DNA from: Epiperipatus broadwayi
Taxonomy: Eukaryota; Onychophora; Udeonychophora; Euonychophora; Peripatidae
Assembly: GCA_028023455.1 (NCBI GenBank)
Contig: JAQFVV010012395.1
Span: 1,924,001-1,988,000 of the forward strand
Direction: 5' to 3'
Length of the DNA: 64,000 nucleotides
Both the position numbers and the translations under genes were made by a program. The notes beneath the pieces are model-generated. The model had not been told where the DNA came from, made no database searches, and saw nothing but the letters and a program-made list of their open reading frames with translations. Below are positions 57,601 through 64,000 of the stretch, piece by piece; within the stretch, counting starts at the first letter, position 1, and every line of letters begins with the position of its first letter.

Positions 57601-60600
57601 CTAATGTCACTTGGTAATAATGAATATTGATAATTTTATGATGTATATTTTGTTTTCTTTTTAGATTGCCTATGAATAATAATGAATGAAGTATAAATGT
57701 TGTAATTATATGTAAACGCGCATTTTATACAACATTTTTTGAAACATTATGAGATCAGGATTTATTTGGGAATATGGATACTATGATTTTATACTGGTAA
57801 TATAACCCAACATGATAATAAATATTTATGTGATTCTTTTTAAAAAACTTTCATATTATTGGATGTTCAAGTATTATCTGATTACTTTGTATATGGTTTA
57901 GAATATAGAATAAAGAAGTAAGCAAACTTTTCTTATGGATTAGTAAGATTGCTCTAATTATAGTTGAATTTTATTTATTATTTGAATATGCAAGCTAATA
58001 ATTTGTCGATTAAGATCTGATAAATCTTTAAGAAATAAGAATAGGATAGTGACCTGGTATTAGTAATATGATAAACATGAATCCAGGAGATTATTAAGTT
58101 AGGATATTTAGGGATATCAATAGTATTTTATAATATTTGTAGATGTGCAATGCAGTTAACAAAGCCCTGTAATTGTATATTTATTTTGGACAGTGTTTGT
58201 TTTTCTTGAAGTATTGATGTTCAGTAGGGCTGAAGACTTGACATCGTTTATGATATTTGAGGACATTAGACAGAATAGGTCTTGCCTCTAGTTTTATAAA
58301 TACACTGTGCCATGGTATATGTTTATTCGATACTCTAGTTTTTCTTAATTATCCTACAAATCTATTCACTATCTAGATTTCCAAAAAGTAGCTACATCAT
58401 ACATTATGGTATATTTAAAAGAAAATAATAGATGATTTAGAGTTAAAGATATGTAATTGCTTGGAATGAGATGAGTTCATTTACTTGTATGAAGAAATAG
58501 AATTCATATGAATTAGAATTGAAAATCCAATGGACTTAAAATGAAAGAATCATAAAATATATTATAGATTTATTTTATTTTGGAAATAAATATAAGATCT
58601 TAAGAATAAAATATGTAAAGCAAAGTTGCTTTTGAAATATTAAATAATATTAAAATATTTATTTCAATTTTTTAAAATGAGTACTGCATATTTTTAATAT
58701 CATGCTATAAAGTAAAAACAATCTACACAATAAGTTTAGGTACAATTTATATTTATTCAATAATAGAGAATGTATTAGTAGTTATAATTATATAGTACTA
58801 TAATATTGTTATAATGGAATATATTATAGTTAATAAAGTGTAGTGAACAATAGTATCCATAATTTAGAAATAAATTATCAATAGATATTTTACATGATAT
58901 GATAATATTGTTAAAGTGAAATTGTCTAGTAAAAAAGTGGATATCCATGTTTTTCAATTAGTATTATTTTATGTTTATCCGTACTATGTTTTCTATAGAT
59001 GTTTTAATAAAAAAGAAGCATACTTAAATAATAGCTAAAGGATGTAAAATGTATTTTGAGTAAGCATTAAATAAATGTAATTTTTATATAAGATTGATCA
59101 AACAGGGATTAATAATATTGTATTTTTTTTTATTTAAGTCAGAGTAAAGACTTAACGAGGTTCGAATATAAAGAATGTATAATGGTATAAATCTTTAAGA
59201 TGTTTTAAATGTACACATTGTAAATAAATTGTTATGTTGTTAATGTTATAATAAACTTTGTTAAAATTTGTTTTTTCAAAATTTGTGTGTTGGTTTATTA
59301 TTTTTTCCATCTTCATGAATTTAAACACAGAGTTAATAAAATTACACACAATATTTTTTGCACAGAAATAAATAAAGAATTATTTTAAGGATTGGACTAT
59401 TTATTAAGTAATCACATTTACATATCTTATGGTCATAAATTAATTATTATAATGGTACATTGAAATATGATGCTCTTATTTGCCGCACATATAACTTATC
59501 AGATTATCTAATACTACCACATATTTATTACGTTCTTATATGAAAATAAAAGATTATATTATGATATTTTATTATTTTTATTTCTCGTAATAGATTATAG
59601 TAAAGTGAAGATATACCGAATTAATCAATACAATGAAGAATATTGTTAGTGTTTATTATTATTAGTTTAAGTGTCGTAGATTATGACATAAAAATCCCTT
59701 CTCATATTTTACTACTGTAATTTTTATTATCTGAGAATACATTTATGAACCTGAGATTTTATTGAGATAAATTATTATAAATAGAAGATTAAGATTTAAT
59801 AGTAGTTTAATCTGAATAAGTAGGATTTATTAAAGTCGTAAGAATACTATAAGTTTGTTTATTTAAATAGTAATAAGGGGGAGGGGGTAGTGTTCTTATG
59901 CCATAGGTAGTATCCTGTAGGATATTGGCTCAATGTAATCTATCTTGTCACCTGTATTTTCACTTCCAAGTCTCATGAAAATATTAAATATTTATTTAAT
60001 TTATTTTATAAACTGAACCTTATTCCTATTTTAAAATTGAGCTAGAACCAGTTTTATTTAATATAATATACTGCCCGGAAGTGAGAATGCAAACGGACCA
60101 GGTTAGAATATATATATATTATAAGCAGTAATATTTTTCATACGTCTGATGATCATTCGTATAATGATCATTCATATAAAAATATTAAAATATAGATGTA
60201 GAATTTATATTTATGATGGTATTTCATTGTACAGATGTATAAATAATTAAACATATTCACTTATTTTTATCACTGCAATAATACTTATTTTATTTAACTT
60301 AATCAGTATAACATTTGACTAACCAAGAAGCTTCTTCACAGCTAAAATAAATATAAATGCATGAATACATAAAATAGTGTATAACATAAACAATACAGCC
60401 AAACATTTTATCTGATTGTAAATTGACTCCTTTTTATATCTTATTATACATATGTAAAATGAAAGCAGGTCACACCTAAATTACACCAAATAATACTAAG
60501 AATCTCAATCTGTTTGATATCATGGCAACCTTTTTCATTATGATAAAAGTGGATATCATCCACCTTAATATATGGTTTAATATATTTATATACCAAATAT

Positions 60601-63600
60601 AATCATTACCATTTGACTGAAAGGGATTGAAATATAAATATTTTCACATGCAAAGGATGTTTTATAACTCATGTTTTCAGGAGCAACCATGTTTAATAAA
60701 ATAAAATTAAAGTAAAAATTCCAATATTTCAACAAGATAATACTTACCCTCAACTCAGTAAAGTAATCATATAGTTGGTGCAGAGATAATTGTGTCACAT
60801 GGTTGTTAAATAGTTTGGTTTAAATTTGGGTAGTTTTCTTTCATTTGTGTGAGAAAACTCAATAATTATTATTTTTTTTTGAAATTTCAAAAAAAAAAAA
60901 AAAAAAACCTCAATAATTATGTGACACAATTATCTCTGCAACAATCACGTGGTTATTTTATCCAGTTGAGGGCAAGTATTACCTTATCAAAACATCAGAA
61001 TTTTTATTTTATTAAACATGATTGTTCCAAAACATGAGTTATAATATATATATATATATTAAATACATATATACATAAAATACAAAACGATTTTACAGTG
61101 ATAAAGAAAAGTGGATTTAATTATTTATAAATTTATTAATGCATATAGAAGAATATAAAATGAAAAAAATATATATGTAGCAGTAAATTTTTGTTTATGT
61201 AGTAGCTGAAAACCTAAATTAAGTTTAATGAGTAAAACTGTATAACTTAAAAGAACTTGCATCTGGTATGATCCAAGAATCTGGAGATATTGATTTCTTA
61301 AAATTATATTAAATTACCTTGATTAGAAAGCATATTGTAAAATAGTAATATTAACAATTTAAAATTATTACAAATAATAACTGGAATTTATCATTAAAAG
61401 ATTTAGATAATCTTGGAATTTTATTTAAAAATAAAATCTAGTCTTCAGTTTTTATTTATTAAAACAAATTAATAATTATTTAATTCAAGTTTGTCCATTA
61501 CACATTGGTATATCATTTAGTCTTTCCTGATTGGTAGTACCTTTTGAAATATTTTTATTCTTTTTAAGAGTTGCAGAATAGTATTTGGCTTTAAAATAGT
61601 TATTGGAATCCAAAAATTTGCTAAATTGTTTTTTAAAGTGAACTTCATCAAATCATATAGAAACAAAATCATTTATCAAAGAAATAATAAAGAATAAAAA
61701 TGTAATTTAGTAATATGTTGCTTACATTGTTTAATATTCAGTGTTGATTTAAAGTTAATGTAGTTTATTTAATAACAAAAAATCATGCTAAATATTATAA
61801 TGACCCACCCTTTGTAGCTAATGATCAAATCTGTATTTACTTATCACTTCATCAATTCTTTTAACTTGTTTCATCATTTCTTTTTTAAAATGTGTTTCAA
61901 TAATCTATCAATATTTATTCATTCAAACGGGGGTAAGGTGGGAGGGGGATAGAACCACCTAGCAAAGGAAAAATATTTCCAATAATATTTAAATAAGACA
62001 AATGAAAACATAAAAAAAAGATTGAGTATACTATATGCAGAATCAATAAAAATATTCATAACATTGCATTGTTCTTTACAAATTTCATATAGTTCTGTTA
62101 ACTATATATTTATGTAAAAACATAGAAATACTTTGTTTTGCAGTTTCTATCAAAGAGATTTCTCTACAGTTCTTAATTTTCATGATCCAGATATCAAAAA
62201 CTACTGGAAAAAAGTCACTATAAAAAGAGCATTTGTGTGTGTTTGTTATTCCCCAACAATATGAGCAGATATCACATGTAAATATATAAGTAATAAAGTG
62301 CTCACAATCGTTGTAAAATATTATTATACCTTTAGTAATTTGAACTCATAGATAAATATAAATTTCATAAACAGTAATTGTTTCTAATTTTTTAAACTAT
62401 TTAATTTATTTGAATAAAACATTTATAAATAAATAGGTCTTTAAATGTTATAGCAAAAGAGAACATAGCTTTTTATTTTAAAATTTTAGCACCATGCAAG
62501 AACATAATAAATATAATTGAAAGTTTTTATATATATTAAGCATGTAGAGACTGTTCAACTGACTTAGTAACTGAATATGAAATGAAAACAGGGATTAGGA
62601 GATTTGATTTAGACAAACTTTTATTACAATATAAATTGCAAATAAAAACTAAAAGAAAAATAATTTTATTTTCAAAATTGCTCTAAATGCAAATTCCTTT
62701 GTATGTTTATTTTTTAAACTGGTTTACAGTTTTATTTATCATTCACATTAAATCCAATAACTACTTCTTTGAAAAAAATTTTAAAAAGTGATATGAAATT
62801 ATATGTGAATGGATAAATAAAATTCAAAATAAATGACATTCACTTTCATTAATATAGTGTATTTTAATATAAGCTGATTTAAGAATTATTAAAAATATTA
62901 TATTCAAGAAATATACTGAAACACATATTTCCTCAAGGCATTCACTCACTCACTTCATCGATTATATGTGAAAATGCAATTATAATAATATGGGAGTATC
63001 ATATTTATAAAGTAATAAAGTGAGACCTGAAAAACAAATTTCAATATACAAGGCAATAAAATATTTTATGCAATATCTAAGCAAAATAAGAAGTGGCTTA
63101 TAATCTGTGGGACATATTCATTTTCAAAGTATAGTGATTGATTATACATGCAGTTTATGAGAAATTACACCAATATAAAAAATAAGCTATAAGATTTTTA
63201 TTTATTAAAAGTCATCATTTGAGCAAAAACTTGTATTACTGAGTTCAACGTGGGTTATGCCATCAAATGACCATTATACTTAACCCAAGTCAAAATTTTT
63301 TTAAACTAAACAATAAAGGACGATAAGTGGAAAGTTGCAGCACTCTTTTGCTTTTTTGGTAAACAAGTTATTGATATAATTAATGTTTTATGACCCTCCA
63401 TAATAGACAACATACTTTATGAGGAATTAGTAAAAAAATTAAACTAATATTTTAGCCCTTGACCATACTGCCATATAACTCATAAGGAATTGAAAATGAT
63501 GTAAATGTGAAACAATAAAGGAGCATAATTCTATTCTGACAGAGCTAACAAAAGATTGTGGATATGGAGAGTTTGTCAAAAAAATACTTATGGATCAAAT

Positions 63601-64000
63601 ACTCTGAAGCATGTCTGATGACAGACTCAACAGAAATTGATCTATCTTAAGAAATTGCTGTCAAAAAAGGAATAGCTTACAAACAAATTTTAGAGCAAGT
63701 TCATGCTTCTAAATCTAAACCTGAAGATAACATTTAATACACAAATTTTTAAAACAAATAAAAATATATTAATCTGCAAAAACCTGAATATGAAAAGGAA
63801 AATAAAGTTACATGCTTCTACTGTGGAAAAATAGGTCATAGAGCAAAAGATTGTTAAATGGAGACAGGAAATGTAGAAGCTAAGGGGCATATAGTATGCA
63901 TATGTAAAAGATTTGGGATTGGGAAGAGTGAAGAGAAAACTCAAGTGTAGAAATATCCAGAAGGTAACCTTTTAATATTGATGTAAAAAACATGGAAGTT

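Overview
The window is roughly three-quarters A+T by eye and looks like animal (probably invertebrate) nuclear DNA. The reasons are spliced exons with GT/AG borders, abundant decayed LINEs of RTE and other clades, a Ty3/gypsy-type LTR element, a hAT transposase relic of the GTF2IRD2/ZBED-like group, tRNA-derived SINEs, (ATT)n and (TA)n microsatellites, and a short array of TTAGGG-like hexamers. There is no bacterial gene organisation, no CRISPR and no rRNA. I cannot place the species. The AACCCT hexamers argue weakly against insects that use TTAGG.

Layout. 0-0.7 kb: a locally GC-richer patch with a possible cysteine-rich exon (minus). 1.6-3.1 kb: a tandem duplication and a long foldback. 3.6-9.4 kb: gene model A on the minus strand, six short exons whose phases all agree, interrupted by an RTE LINE relic (5.45-6.96 kb). 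9.4-18.5 kb: two tRNA-like SINEs, three foldback (MITE-like) elements and a LINE 3' end. 18.7-21.2 kb: three LINE reverse-transcriptase relics. 22.3-24.0 kb: hAT transposase relic. 24.0-27.15 kb: LTR retrotransposon with both LTRs but lacking reverse transcriptase. 27.16-33.49 kb: nearly full-length but decayed two-ORF LINE on the minus strand, flanked by 14-bp direct repeats. 33.5-34.2 kb: (ATT)n array and a tRNA-like foldback. 36.9-43.3 kb: gene model B on the minus strand, seven phase-consistent exons, one lying in a ~675-bp tandem duplication. 47.2-49.45 kb: another RTE relic. 51.7-53.1 kb: possible plus-strand exons ending in a poly(A) signal. 53.6-54.4 kb: a three-copy SINE-like composite. 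56.09-57.04 kb: a ~950-bp element with terminal inverted repeats that carries degenerate telomere-like hexamers. 60.7-61.0 kb: a foldback. 63.3 kb to the end: the start of another gypsy-type gag relic running off the window.

Almost all recognisable coding capacity is dead transposon. The two minus-strand spliced models are the only strong candidates for host genes. I recognised neither protein, and both are read here only as 3' portions. I found no convincing new defence or metabolic system. The most unusual items are the exon-containing duplication and competing terminal exons of gene B, the telomere-repeat-bearing TIR element, and the recurrent long foldbacks, one flanked by a 16-bp perfect direct repeat.
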